DNA of 64,000 bases, taken from Haloquadratum sp. (GTDB taxonomy: Archaea; Halobacteriota; Halobacteria; Halobacteriales; Haloferacaceae). Position 1 is the stretch's first letter. Each line of letters begins with the position of its first letter. This document shows positions 47,590 to 57,442 of this stretch, piece after piece. The position numbers and the translations under genes were made by a program. The stretch is taken from assembly GCA_028275165.1 (NCBI GenBank), contig JAQCNF010000100.1:1-64000 (forward strand). The letters are read 5' to 3'. The notes beneath the pieces are model-generated. The model had not been told where the DNA came from. It was given only the letters and a program-made list of their open reading frames with translations, and searched no databases.

Positions 47590-48009
47590 ATGAGTTTGAG
47601 TTCACGTGGGGTTATTAAATGGTGTGCATCGGTTCTTCATCGCATCGTGGCGCCACTGCAGAAGGGAAATGGTCCGAATAAGTTTCAACTTTCAAGTATC
47701 GAGACTGCAACAACGACTTACCATGGAGATGTGGGATGGGCAAACCGACCAACGGCAGTAATTGAATGCCCGAAGTGTGAGGCAGATATTACACAACCGA
47801 TGTCATCTGATCGAATCGACTGTGATCGATGTCGAGCACGACTCCCACACTATGACTTTCCAGAGGCGACTCTTCTCTATTTTCAATGCCCAAGCTGCGG
47901 GAGTCAAATGAAGCACGGAAAGCGCCATCCTGATGAGTTTGAAATTCCTGAGTGGGCAACCTGCAGTCAGTGTCGGTATCACTGGGAGTTTGAGCATTCA
48001 TACAGTTAG
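47590..48009 (+). CDS. Zinc-ribbon protein of unknown function
   Basis: This 139-residue protein has three or four Cys pairs: IECPKCEAD near 58-66, DCDRCRARLPHY at 76-87, FQCPSCGSQMKHG at 98-110 and ATCSQCRYHWEF near the end. It suggests two zinc ribbons built in series. The N-terminus (first about 45 residues) is basic. It has no membrane segment. It may bind nucleic acid, but there is no proof. Start ATG at 47590; it precedes a tiny membrane protein gene in the same direction. Confidence 0.7.
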   Translation: MSLSSRGVIKWCASVLHRIVAPLQKGNGPNKFQLSSIETATTTYHGDVGWANRPTAVIECPKCEADITQPMSSDRIDCDRCRARLPHYDFPEATLLYFQCPSCGSQMKHGKRHPDEFEIPEWATCSQCRYHWEFEHSYS

Positions 48010-48089
48010 GTGATTGAGACAATCAGAGAGATGGTGTCGATTGAATTAATTAGCTCGGATAATTCGAATGAAATCGTGAGTCCGACTAC

Positions 48090-48257
48090 ATGTGGAAGAA
48101 TATGATTGCAGTAATTGCCGCTATCCTTGCTGGGCTATTTTTCTTGCTCGGATTAATCCTGATGACCGTCGGCGATTTACAGACAGCGGGGGCCACATTC
48201 CTTATTGCGAGTTTGATTATTTATCTCCGCGAGACCCGGCTTACCGAAACCTCATAG
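48090..48257 (+). CDS. Small two-helix membrane protein (55 residues)
   Basis: The frame from ATG 48090 to TAG 48255-48257 gives 55 residues. It starts MWKNMIAVIAAILAGLFFLL, a strongly hydrophobic helix. GLILMTVGD and a second helix GATFLIASLIIYL follow, then a charged end RETRLTETS. The competing longer frame (48092-48397) on the same strand is cysteine- and tryptophan-rich and runs antisense into uspA, so it is rejected. It lies 80 bases after the zinc-ribbon gene in the same direction, and its stop is 44 bases from the uspA stop. No family was recognised. Confidence 0.65.
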   Translation: MWKNMIAVIAAILAGLFFLLGLILMTVGDLQTAGATFLIASLIIYLRETRLTETS

Positions 48258-48301
48258 CAGCCGCTTATTTTAAATCGTGGACGCGGAAAGTCTGCAGCAG
48301 T

Positions 48302-48748
48302 TCAACTGATCTCATCGGCCTCCATTCGGCGAGTGATAACCGGAACAGATGCACTCCGAACAACTTTGTCAGTTGTTCCTCCGATCAAATTGCCTAATTT
48401 CCCCCGATATGCTGATCCAATCACTATGACGTCCATTTCTGCTTCGGCAGCGAACGTCACTATCTCATCACTCGGGGATCCAGTAAGAATATGTGATTCA
48501 TAGTCTACACCTGCTTCTGCTGCCATCGAACCGAGATCATTCAACACAGATTCACCGTACTCCTCATACTCTCGACGAATTTCTTCCTCGTCATCACGGA
48601 GTGCAACAGCACGCGGCGCACCAGGGAGACTGATAACATACAATCCATGAACCGTGGAACCTACTTCGGCGGCTAGTTCTATGCCATGTTCAACACCTTT
48701 ATCTGCCTCTTTGGTTCCATCATACGGCAGCAACATATCATTGTACAT
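48302..48748 (-). CDS. Universal stress protein, UspA family
   Basis: From ATG 48748 (MYNDMLLPYDGTKEADKG) it has 148 residues; the longer frame to 48778 is unlikely. The UspA fold has the ATP-binding pattern VIGSAYRGKLGNLIGGTTDKVV near the C-terminus (GxxG...GS type) and the LPYDGT start. Single-domain UspA proteins bind ATP or AMP and are common stress-response proteins in haloarchaea. It is convergent with the small membrane gene. The specific role is unknown. Confidence 0.9.
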   Translation of the reverse strand: MYNDMLLPYDGTKEADKGVEHGIELAAEVGSTVHGLYVISLPGAPRAVALRDDEEEIRREYEEYGESVLNDLGSMAAEAGVDYESHILTGSPSDEIVTFAAEAEMDVIVIGSAYRGKLGNLIGGTTDKVVRSASVPVITRRMEADEIS

Positions 48749-48831
48749 AGTTAACGTATTACAGTCATACGATAGCAATTTAAAATAATTTTCGGCAACA
48801 GACTAGCAATGCACTGTGTGTCGGGTCAAAT

Positions 48832-50088
48832 TCACCCAGAAATGGCGACATTTTCGACTGGATACCCAGCCGACTCTATCGAGGTAATAATCGTATCAGC
48901 ATGCTCAGACCCACTCGTCTCAATATTAAATATCAAGAACGCCTCACCAATATCGAGATCTTGGATTGACCGTTCATGCCGAACATCGTGGATATTCGCA
49001 TCATGATCGGCGATTACGCCCGAAATGTCTTCTAAAACGCCAGGGGCATCATCGATTCGAATTTGCAATCGTAGCCGTTGCTCACGGGCGGTAAGAGCAT
49101 GATCAAGGATCTCCCTGAGTCGAGTCATGTCAAGGTTTCCGCCACAGAGAAGTGGCATAACTGTCTCTCCAGAGACATCAGTCTGGTCGCTCAGCAGAGC
49201 GGCTACAGACGCTGCGCCAGCACCCTCAACGACCTGCTTTGCACGTTCAATGAGGAGTAGAATTGCTTGCGCGATTTCGGTGTCACTCACCGTGATGACT
49301 TCATCGACGTTTTGCTGTATGAGCGAGAGCGTTTGTTCTGAGATACCACCAGTTGCAATACCGTCGGCGATCGTGTCAACTCGATTTAACGTAACCGGGT
49401 GGTCTTTTTCTAAACTCTTGATGACTGTTTCGGCGCCATCAGCCTGGACTCCAATAACTCTGGTCTCTGGAGAGAGGTGCTTAATTGCAGTTGATATGCC
49501 CCCGATCAGACCACCCCCTCCAATAGGGACGACCACAGTGTCCGCATGTGGCAGGTCGTGATACATCTCAATACCAAGGGTTCCTTGCCCTGCGATAATC
49601 GCTGCATCGTCAAATGCGTGGACAAATTCTGCTGTGCTGTCCTCAGCAGCCTGCTTGGCATGCATCATTGTTTCTTGGAAGTCGTGTCCGACTAATCTTA
49701 CACTCGCTCCGTAGCCACGCGTTGCGTCCACCTTTGTTTGTGGAGCATCAGTCGGCATAAAGATCTCCGCTTCTGCGTTACACTTCGCTGCTGCTAAGGC
49801 GACCCCCTGTGCGTGATTGCCAGCACTCGCTGCGACAAAGGAGTTCGTCCCATTTGCTGTCGATTGTTTGATTTTATTGTATGCTCCACGCGTCTTGAAC
49901 GACCCAGTCCACTGCAGATGCTCCATCTTGAGATGAACCTCCGCATTGAGCATCTGTCCAAGCGAAGTGCTTTGCTCAATCGGCGTTGACTTCACGACTG
50001 ATTCGTCAGTCAGTCGTTCGCGTGCACGCTGGATATCGACATAATCGATCGGCAGTGATTGTGTTGAGCTTATTTCGGTATCGCTCAC
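48832..50088 (-). CDS. ilvA: Threonine ammonia-lyase (threonine dehydratase)
   Basis: This 418-residue PLP enzyme starts with a GTG at 50088. The PLP lysine is Lys65 in SFKTRGAYNK, the asparagine-containing loop is SAGNHAQGVAL, and the PLP phosphate-binding loop is PIGGGGLIGG. A C-terminal ACT-like regulatory domain (about 330-418) is present: LRLQIRIDDAPGVLEDISG. It converts threonine (or serine) to 2-oxobutyrate (pyruvate) and ammonia; a 2-aminoacrylate intermediate is a RidA substrate (RidA gene at 39.2 kb). It may serve isoleucine synthesis or catabolism. It is separated by about 60 bases from the flavoprotein gene upstream on the same strand. Confidence 0.9.
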   Translation of the reverse strand: MSDTEISSTQSLPIDYVDIQRARERLTDESVVKSTPIEQSTSLGQMLNAEVHLKMEHLQWTGSFKTRGAYNKIKQSTANGTNSFVAASAGNHAQGVALAAAKCNAEAEIFMPTDAPQTKVDATRGYGASVRLVGHDFQETMMHAKQAAEDSTAEFVHAFDDAAIIAGQGTLGIEMYHDLPHADTVVVPIGGGGLIGGISTAIKHLSPETRVIGVQADGAETVIKSLEKDHPVTLNRVDTIADGIATGGISEQTLSLIQQNVDEVITVSDTEIAQAILLLIERAKQVVEGAGAASVAALLSDQTDVSGETVMPLLCGGNLDMTRLREILDHALTAREQRLRLQIRIDDAPGVLEDISGVIADHDANIHDVRHERSIQDLDIGEAFLIFNIETSGSEHADTIITSIESAGYPVENVAISG

Positions 50089-50145
50089 AGTACCTCACCT
50101 CCGACCGGTATCAGTCCGTGAGATCGTTCTCTATGCATATGAGCC

Positions 50146-52698
50146 TCACCGAGTGATTTTCTCTCGGGCTGCATCATACAGTGGTTCATCACGAACAGTA
50201 GCGTCATACTCTTGACCTTCACATTGAATTGTGACTGATGTACCTGCCTCTGCGACTGTGGCAGGAAGGTAGGTATACGCTATTGAGGCATCAACACTAT
50301 ATCCGTAACTACCAGCTTGGACATATCCTTTCACTGATCCATTATGTGAGACAGGTCGGCCGCTCAACATAATATCAGTCGAATTATCAATCGTGAGTGG
50401 CGTGATTTTGTTCTGAGGCTGTCTTTGTCCTTGGTTATCTAACGCAGCTTGGCCGATAAAGTCCGTCTCCATATCGACGGCAAAGGGTAGTCCTGCTTCG
50501 AACGGATTCACGTCGGTATCGATGTCGGTTCCCCAGAGTCGATATCCTTTCTCTAAGCGCATTGACTCAAGCGCACCATCACCCATCGGTCTAATATCAA
50601 GATCTTGCCCGGCATCCCATAGGGTCTCCCATAGACGAGCACCGTACTCTACTGGTGCCCAGAGTTCCCAGCCCAGTTCACCAACGTAAGATACGCGCAG
50701 TGCTGTTACTGGGACTTCACCAACATAGAGTTGCTTAGCAGTGAAATATGGGAATTCATCATTAGACACATCAGCGTCTGTGCATCGCTGCAAGAGCAAC
50801 CGAGAGTCAGGACCCCATAATCCAATAGTGCTTTTAGCGCCTTCTTCAATATTGACTGCGACAGTTTCTGGAGCATGCGACTTGAGCCATGACCCATGTA
50901 TCTGTGGAGAGCTCCCGCCCCCAGTGGTAACCATATATTTCGTATCAGCGATTTTAACCACGGTCACATCGCCAAGGATACCACCACCTTGGTTCAAAAG
51001 CAGTGAGTATCGAACATCCCCGACATCAAGCGAGATATTATTGCTGCACATACGCTGCAGGAACGAACCTGCATCTGTGCCTTCGATCATGATACTACTG
51101 AATGAACTCATATCGTAGAGCGAAACCGCCTCGCGCGTGTGAAGATGTTCGGCAGCTTCGATACGCGAACGGTTAATCGCCTGCCACCCATCTTGGGCTG
51201 GTATCTTGTCCTCGTATCGCTCTAACAGGTCCTCGTTGCTCGCATACCATCGTGCAGACTCCCACCCACCGCTGTGGGTGAACTCCGCACCAAGATTATC
51301 CTGGTGAGCATGGAATGGACTTCGGCGGAGGCCTCGATGTGATGACGATTGCCATCGAGGTTCAACGATAGAGTAGACTTGTTGATATCGTTTGGCACCT
51401 TTGTCAACGAAATAGTCTTTCTCGCCGACATGCGGGGCAAATCGCTCAACATGAATCGCACTGCTATCGATGCGCTGTCCATCCAGCTGAGGAACGCCAC
51501 TCTCCATCCACTCTGCTAATATATTTCCGTATCCCCCAGAGTGTGTCCACCAGATAGCAAGTGCACTCCAGAGCCCATCGACATCAGCGAGTGGTCCAAG
51601 CGCTGGCATTCCATCTGGAGTAAAGACGAAAATGCCATTCTCGGTCGCCATGTATCCCTGATCTTCGACGGCCGGCAGTAGCGTTTCAAACGCTTCCTGC
51701 GCGGATTTCTCTCGGTTTGGATGTGTTGGTTGCTCCCAATGCTTGGGTGTAAATGGATTCACAGACGCTTGCTCGTCTGCTGAATTCGTCCCCATTTCAT
51801 CGGGATCGACCGACAACGACTCGTGATTGTATGAGCCTAATCCGATGGAGTTACCATGCGTACGGAAATATAGCGAATTGTCTTGGTCCCGACCAACTGG
51901 CAGAGTCGGGCCTTCACTCATTACCTCCTGAATGTCCCGATTGCCAGGTATCTCTAATCCTGTCGTATTATTCCCAATAGTTGAGCGTTCATTCGAAAGT
52001 TCAGTGAGCGGCTCAGTGACGACATATTGGTGTTCGACAGGTGCTATTGGAAGGTCAATATCAGCGAGTTGTGCTGTCTGATACCCCCAGTTATTGGTCG
52101 CAATCACACACCGTTCACACTCGATATTGCCACGGTCTGTGATGACACGGGTTATTGATTGTTTGTCTGTCTCTAAGTCAATAACTTGGGTATGACTAAA
52201 GAAACGTCCATTTGTGTGCTCGCGATACCACTCTAGTGCGGCAATCCCATCAACTCTCCCATCAGTCGGAGAGTAATACCCACCCAATATCTCGGAGCTA
52301 TCAACGAGTGGTAATCGATCTGAAACTTCTGATGGTGAGAGAAGCGTCGGGTTCGGTAGTCCGTACGACTTCGCCCACTCAACTCGTCGCTGCAGGAAAT
52401 CCATTCGTTGCTCACTTCTCGCTACTTCGATTCCACCCACTTCATCATATACTCCAGCGTCGGAGAGAAGACGTGAAGTATAATATGCAGTCTTGGTTTG
52501 AATCTTTGATGGGGATGTCTGAAACATAATCCCTGGTGCGTGAACAGATGATCCCCCAGTGACTGGTAGTGGTCCTTGATCAAGAACAAGTATGTCTTCA
52601 GCGCCAAGTTCACTCAGATGATATGCGACTGAGCTTCCCACGGCACCGGCCCCGATAATCACAGTGTGCGCTTGGCCCGGCAGTTCGGTTGAACTCAT
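50146..52698 (-). CDS. Dimethylglycine/sarcosine dehydrogenase-like flavoprotein with GcvT domain
   Basis: This 850-residue enzyme has an N-terminal DAO-type FAD domain, VIIGAGAVGSSVAYHLSELG (14-33). His53 follows in GGSSVHAPGIMFQT; this matches the histidine (TWHAAG) to which FAD is covalently bound in dimethylglycine and sarcosine dehydrogenases. The C-terminal half (from about 470) is a GcvT/aminomethyltransferase-type fold with SLYDMSSFSSIMIEG, NQGGGILGDVTVV and ELGWELWAPVEYG, which binds tetrahydrofolate. It would oxidise a methylamine such as dimethylglycine or sarcosine and pass the methyl carbon to THF. It is a tandem paralogue of the next gene. Confidence 0.88.
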   Translation of the reverse strand: MSSTELPGQAHTVIIGAGAVGSSVAYHLSELGAEDILVLDQGPLPVTGGSSVHAPGIMFQTSPSKIQTKTAYYTSRLLSDAGVYDEVGGIEVARSEQRMDFLQRRVEWAKSYGLPNPTLLSPSEVSDRLPLVDSSEILGGYYSPTDGRVDGIAALEWYREHTNGRFFSHTQVIDLETDKQSITRVITDRGNIECERCVIATNNWGYQTAQLADIDLPIAPVEHQYVVTEPLTELSNERSTIGNNTTGLEIPGNRDIQEVMSEGPTLPVGRDQDNSLYFRTHGNSIGLGSYNHESLSVDPDEMGTNSADEQASVNPFTPKHWEQPTHPNREKSAQEAFETLLPAVEDQGYMATENGIFVFTPDGMPALGPLADVDGLWSALAIWWTHSGGYGNILAEWMESGVPQLDGQRIDSSAIHVERFAPHVGEKDYFVDKGAKRYQQVYSIVEPRWQSSSHRGLRRSPFHAHQDNLGAEFTHSGGWESARWYASNEDLLERYEDKIPAQDGWQAINRSRIEAAEHLHTREAVSLYDMSSFSSIMIEGTDAGSFLQRMCSNNISLDVGDVRYSLLLNQGGGILGDVTVVKIADTKYMVTTGGGSSPQIHGSWLKSHAPETVAVNIEEGAKSTIGLWGPDSRLLLQRCTDADVSNDEFPYFTAKQLYVGEVPVTALRVSYVGELGWELWAPVEYGARLWETLWDAGQDLDIRPMGDGALESMRLEKGYRLWGTDIDTDVNPFEAGLPFAVDMETDFIGQAALDNQGQRQPQNKITPLTIDNSTDIMLSGRPVSHNGSVKGYVQAGSYGYSVDASIAYTYLPATVAEAGTSVTIQCEGQEYDATVRDEPLYDAAREKITR

Positions 52699-52887
52699 TG
52701 GTGATAACTCACAATGATTTTGTCACGGATATAAATACAACGGTGAGAGCAACGAACAGGCGAAATTCTTCACTCTCAGCCGCTCAGGCGTCAAGAAAGC
52801 ATTTCCGGGTGATGAACGAACACGCGGATTCACACAGTATGACGACGATTTGATAGGTAGAGGAAGTATATGTTCCCAGAGACGACG

Positions 52888-55470
52888 CTATACGAGTGGT
52901 TCCTCTCGGACAGTGGCTGTGTAGCGGGTGCCTTCAAACAGGATGTCAACAGATGTGCCTGGATCCGTGTATGCAGGCGGCAAATATGCGTATGCAACAC
53001 AGGACCCGACCGTATATCCATATTCTGCACTATGAACGTATCCCAATGATTCATCTCCATCAAGAACAGGACGATTGTCCAAGATTGCTGCATCTGGGTC
53101 ATCAAGGGTCAAACAAGCAACTTCCTTCGCAGGTGTGCCCCCATCAGCGGTTGCTGCTATGCGTTGGGTGAGTGCGTCCTTGCCAATAAAGTCAGTGTCG
53201 TAATCAACCGCCCACTCAAGACCCGCTGTTTTCGGAGTATGCTCGGTGTGTAGGTCCTCACCCCACAGGCGGAATCCCTTCTCAATACGGAGTGCATTTA
53301 ATGCACCATTTCCGTATGGCCGGAGTCCATATGATTCACCTGCATCAAGTAAGATTTCCCATAACTGCTCACCGTACTCCGATGGAGTGTACAGCTCCCA
53401 TCCGAGTTCACCAGCATATGACACTCGAAGTGCCCGTACAGGAACATTCCTCACATAGAATTCTTGCGTGGTAAAGAATGGGAATGCTTCGTCTGAGAGA
53501 TCGATATGAGTGACTTCCGACAGAACCTTTCGTGCATTCGGGCCTGTACACACCATTGCAGCATAACTTGAGGTTACATCATTCACGACAACATCGGCTG
53601 GCGACTGGTTTCGGACCCATGCCACGTGATTGTTTCCAACCTCACGTCCAGTAGTGAGTACGAGATATCTATCTGTGTCGGTTCGTGTGACTGTTACATC
53701 GGCTCGAACACCACCTCCCTCATTACACATCAAGGTGTATTTGATCTCACCAACATCTATATCCATGTTGTTTGTACACAGTCGCTGGATGAATTCAGGT
53801 GCGCTACTCCCGATGACTTCCATCTTATTGAAAGAGGTCATATCATGAAGCCCGACGTTTTCACGGACATTCAGCGCCTCTGCCCCCTCTATTGGAGACC
53901 AGTATTTTCCTTCCCATCCATTTCGAGACGGGATCTGATCCTCATACCGGTCAACTAAATCTGCGTTTGACTCGAACCACTGTGGCTCTTCCCACCCGGC
54001 TTCAGCCCACAGTTCCGCATCAAGTTCCTTGTGGGTATGATACATCGGTGTTCGACGAATATTCCGTTGTTTGTCCGTCCAGACCCACTTTGGGTGCATA
54101 GCGTTGTAGACAATGCGGTACTCTTCGGCACCAATGTCTCGTGCAAAATTCCAGCTTCCTTCATGTTCATCAAATCGGTTCACATTGCACTCAGAGAGAT
54201 CGATCGGTCCGTCAGCGAGCTTTGGAACGCCTGTTTCCATCCATTCAGCAAGTGCCTTAGCAGCTCCACCAGCGTGAGTGATCCAAATGGCTGCTGCTGT
54301 CCACAGACCATCATATGACTCAACAGGGCCGAGCACAGGGAGTCCATTTGGCGATTCCGCAAACATGCCATTATATTTATACTCCAGATCCACTCCTTGA
54401 GTCGCTGGGAGCAACTCATCGCTCGCCTGTCGAGGTGACTTGTGTGGACGGTCAGGATGCGTCGCAGTATTCAGATGCTTTTCGGTGAACTCATGAACTG
54501 ATCCTTGCTCGCCGTCCGGATCGTTTCCACTCAGTTCCTGTGGATCTGGGACGATCGGTTCGTGATTATATGACCCGATTCCGTATGAATTACCGTGATT
54601 ACGGTAGTACATCGCGTTATCTTGATCACGAAGGATCGGGCGGTCTGGGCCGACAAGTAGCTGGGCAGCTTTGCTTCCAGAGACGTTTTCGTAGTTCTCT
54701 AACAGTGGATGCGATGAGATATCTACTTCACTATCGGCGAGTTCGGGCAGTGACTCAGTCATCGTGTACTGGTGCTCAACAGGTGTGATTGGAAGGTGAA
54801 CACCAAGTTTTTCGCTCAGTTGTCGAGCCCAAATGTTCGTTGCAATAACGACCTCATTGCAGTCTATCGTCCCTCGTTCGGTGTCAATGCCAGTGATCTC
54901 TTCACCACTGGTTTCGACATTCTCCGTCCGCGTATGAGGTACGAAGGTGGCGCCGTTGTCAATTGCCTTCCGTGCGAGCGCCTCGCACGCTACCACACCG
55001 GAGGCCTGTCCATCGGTTGGAGAATAATACCCGCCGAGAATCTGGCTCTCATCAACGAGAGGAAGTCGTTCTGAGACTTCAGATGGCGAGAGAATTTCTG
55101 GGTCGGGGATTCCCCATGCCTTGGCGTGCTCGACTCGACGTTGGAGGAATGCCATACGCTCTTCGCTTCGAGCTACCTCGATGCCGCCGACTTCATTATA
55201 TGCTTGCTGACCGTCTGCACCTTCAAGATTAGTGTATACTTGACGGCTATAGTCAGCGAATTTCGAGAGCACTTTCGGCTCAGCAGTCTGGAACATAATT
55301 CCGGGGGCATGCGTAGATGACCCGCCCGTCGTTGGCATGGGCCCTTGGTCAACAACGACCACATCGTCTCGCCCCATTTCGGTCAGCTGGTAGGCGACAT
55401 TACATCCAACAATACCTGCCCCAACAACGACAGTATCTGCACTGGCAGGGAGTGTCTCATTCGGGTTCAT
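52888..55470 (-). CDS. Second dimethylglycine/sarcosine dehydrogenase-like flavoprotein with GcvT domain
   Basis: From ATG 55470 (MNPNETLPASADTVVVG) it has 860 residues; the frame extends to 55533 with an unlikely Cys-rich leader. The FAD site is TVVVGAGIVGCNVAYQL, and the putative flavin-attaching histidine is His54 in GGSSTHAPGIMF. The GcvT-type C-terminal half has GLHDMTSFNKMEVIGSS, NEGGGVRADVTV and ELGWELYTPSEYG. It is clearly homologous to the previous gene along its length but diverged, so the two likely act on different but related substrates (dimethylglycine, sarcosine) in succession. The spacer of 190 bases between the two suggests separate or tandem transcripts. Confidence 0.88.
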   Translation of the reverse strand: MNPNETLPASADTVVVGAGIVGCNVAYQLTEMGRDDVVVVDQGPMPTTGGSSTHAPGIMFQTAEPKVLSKFADYSRQVYTNLEGADGQQAYNEVGGIEVARSEERMAFLQRRVEHAKAWGIPDPEILSPSEVSERLPLVDESQILGGYYSPTDGQASGVVACEALARKAIDNGATFVPHTRTENVETSGEEITGIDTERGTIDCNEVVIATNIWARQLSEKLGVHLPITPVEHQYTMTESLPELADSEVDISSHPLLENYENVSGSKAAQLLVGPDRPILRDQDNAMYYRNHGNSYGIGSYNHEPIVPDPQELSGNDPDGEQGSVHEFTEKHLNTATHPDRPHKSPRQASDELLPATQGVDLEYKYNGMFAESPNGLPVLGPVESYDGLWTAAAIWITHAGGAAKALAEWMETGVPKLADGPIDLSECNVNRFDEHEGSWNFARDIGAEEYRIVYNAMHPKWVWTDKQRNIRRTPMYHTHKELDAELWAEAGWEEPQWFESNADLVDRYEDQIPSRNGWEGKYWSPIEGAEALNVRENVGLHDMTSFNKMEVIGSSAPEFIQRLCTNNMDIDVGEIKYTLMCNEGGGVRADVTVTRTDTDRYLVLTTGREVGNNHVAWVRNQSPADVVVNDVTSSYAAMVCTGPNARKVLSEVTHIDLSDEAFPFFTTQEFYVRNVPVRALRVSYAGELGWELYTPSEYGEQLWEILLDAGESYGLRPYGNGALNALRIEKGFRLWGEDLHTEHTPKTAGLEWAVDYDTDFIGKDALTQRIAATADGGTPAKEVACLTLDDPDAAILDNRPVLDGDESLGYVHSAEYGYTVGSCVAYAYLPPAYTDPGTSVDILFEGTRYTATVREEPLV

Positions 55471-55560
55471 TTGGTTACAGATTATCTTTGATGGGTAAAC
55501 TAATATGTACCGCTGCTTGTTATGTTCACACAAAGTATCAGTAATGATATAGATAACTAT

Positions 55561-56295
55561 CTACCCTGTTCGGGGCGCAGCGGAGCGATGCACCACAGCA
55601 TCAATCAACTCACACAGCGATTCCCCTGCGAGGCGAAGGAGCTCTGCCCCGAGAGATTTCGACGCCTCACGGGGGTCGCCAACGACCCCGTTCTCGGTGA
55701 ATTCATCAGAATCGACAGCGAGGTTTACTTTTCCTTGCCACTCTCCCCATTGGTCACTGGCATCGACCGCGGCTGCTTCAATACGATCTGTCGAAACCAG
55801 CTGAGGGTATGTTTCCAGTAATAACGCTGTCTCTATTGAGCCAGCGTGTCCCATTTGAGACCGGTGTTCGTCAATTTCATCGAACCAGGTGAACGCGGTG
55901 GCGTATACTGGGTCCTCGCGCACGATTGTCGCTGTTACCTCTTTCAGAGCGTTCGTATTCCCACCGTGGCCGTTCACAACAATCACATGCTCACAATTGT
56001 GTGAGGCAAGACTATTGACGATATCTCGGATGTACGCCCTGAATATCTCTGGACGCGTCCAGAGCGTTCCATCAAACGCCCGATGCTCTTTCGCAATTCC
56101 GACCGGAACAGCTGGAGCAACAATAACGGTTGAGTCAGACGACGCTGCACCTTCCTCAGCAACTGCCTTGGCTGTGAGTGTATCGGTCCCAAGTGGTGCG
56201 TGTGGTCCGTGTTGCTCTGTGCTCCCAACTGGTAGCAGTGCACAGTCAGCGTTGGTAGCGGCTACATCTGTGGTTGAATACTCTTCGAGGTTCAC
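55561..56295 (-). CDS. Creatininase-family amidohydrolase
   Basis: This protein has the family start LLPVGSTEQHGPHAPLGTDT, the metal-binding Glu/His/Asp (EQHG...GTD), and VVNGHGGNTNALKE. The ATG ORF start at 56352 gives an extra ~19 residues (MSYLCAVGSWIN) that do not fit the family. The GTG at 56295 (VNLEEYSTTDVA) puts the GSTEQHG motif at about residue 24, as expected, so GTG is preferred (244 residues). Family members include creatinine amidohydrolase and archaeal formamide hydrolases in flavin/deazaflavin synthesis. Location next to sarcosine-type dehydrogenases favours creatinine or a related amide, without proof. It is divergent from the deacylase at 56363. Confidence 0.85.
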   Translation of the reverse strand: MNLEEYSTTDVAATNADCALLPVGSTEQHGPHAPLGTDTLTAKAVAEEGAASSDSTVIVAPAVPVGIAKEHRAFDGTLWTRPEIFRAYIRDIVNSLASHNCEHVIVVNGHGGNTNALKEVTATIVREDPVYATAFTWFDEIDEHRSQMGHAGSIETALLLETYPQLVSTDRIEAAAVDASDQWGEWQGKVNLAVDSDEFTENGVVGDPREASKSLGAELLRLAGESLCELIDAVVHRSAAPRTG

Positions 56296-56362
56296 GATAT
56301 CAGACTGATATGAGCGATTAATCCATGAACCTACTGCACATAGATAGCTCACGAATCAGCAC

Positions 56363-57358
56363 ATGTCTTCAGAGTTATTCCGACATGACTCCGAGCGAGT
56401 CCCGATTGGAATCCTCCCGCATGGCAACGAAATTAACATTACCGTTCACCGATATGAGTCTGGACCAGGAGATACTGTATATATACAGGCCGGGCAACAC
56501 GGGATTGAGTTGAATGGTCCGGTTGCACTAAAACGTCTTCATCACGCTCTTATACGGTCTGAAGGGAGTGGAACCGTCGTTATTGTCCCAGTGGTGAACC
56601 CAATCGCGTTCGATAATCGAGAGTATAGCACGCCACCGAATTACGACGCGAGAAATGGCAATATCAATCGCGTGTGGCCAGGAAATGAGAATGGAAGCTA
56701 CGTCGAACGGATGGTAAACGAACTTTGGCCTATTGTTACCCAAGCTGATTACGCCATTGACCTCCACACAGGGTCTCCGGAAATGCTCCCTCATGTGCGC
56801 ATATGTCAGAACACGACACCACAATGCCGTCTCGCTCGTCCATTTGGATCAGAATACCGGCTAATAGGCGAAGGTCCGGGGAACCAGGAGAATAACTCAA
56901 AGAAAACGACATTTCGGCTCGCAGCGGAGGGGGTCAATATTCCTGCACTGACCGTTGAGCTCGGCAACAGTGGGTCTGTAGGTATTGAAGCTGTAAGACG
57001 AGGGAGGAATGGATTGATGAGAATACTCCAATCACTTGGGATTGTCACTGGCCTTCCAGACGGACTCACACTCCCGGAGCCATCTTCACAGCGAGTTATA
57101 TACGACGACGTGCCGCCAGTACGAACACCAGCTTCTGGTATCTTTGAGCCAACGAGTGAATTAGGTGTTGGTCAAGTTGTCGAAGCTGATACAAAATTAG
57201 GCCATGTATTTAATCCAGCAACATTTAATCAAGAGGCAACGATAACTGGAGGAGACTCAGGTGTGTTATATTCCCGTCTTGACGGCGGAATTGTATTCAG
57301 TGGCGAGCGCATCGCGAGCATTGCGACGGAGCAGTCTCCAGGTGGACAAATAAAATGA
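56363..57358 (+). CDS. Succinylglutamate desuccinylase/aspartoacylase-family zinc deacylase
   Basis: This 331-residue enzyme of the M14-like AstE/AspA family has the zinc motif AGQHGIELNG (His46, Glu49). VNPIAFDNREYSTP, DARNGNINRVWPG and the third ligand His135 in AIDLHTGSPE follow. It hydrolyses an N-acyl amino acid or similar amide. Tandem arrangement with a creatininase-family gene suggests a joint role in degrading a nitrogen compound, though ectoine-degradation deacylases belong to the same family and are another option. The divergent gap to the creatininase gene is 67 bases (GTG start). Confidence 0.85.
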   Translation: MSSELFRHDSERVPIGILPHGNEINITVHRYESGPGDTVYIQAGQHGIELNGPVALKRLHHALIRSEGSGTVVIVPVVNPIAFDNREYSTPPNYDARNGNINRVWPGNENGSYVERMVNELWPIVTQADYAIDLHTGSPEMLPHVRICQNTTPQCRLARPFGSEYRLIGEGPGNQENNSKKTTFRLAAEGVNIPALTVELGNSGSVGIEAVRRGRNGLMRILQSLGIVTGLPDGLTLPEPSSQRVIYDDVPPVRTPASGIFEPTSELGVGQVVEADTKLGHVFNPATFNQEATITGGDSGVLYSRLDGGIVFSGERIASIATEQSPGGQIK

Positions 57359-57442
57359 TTAATGTTGAACGTATACTTCAATAGGTTCAGTATTCCCCAT
57401 ATACCCTTAGAAGATCATAAGTTGTTGTCTACTCACAAAGTT

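Noticed and set aside
48092-48397. 101-residue frame beginning MEEYDCSNC
   Set aside because: The CxxC looked like a zinc ribbon, but the frame runs antisense into uspA, and an overlapping frame gives a clean membrane protein instead.
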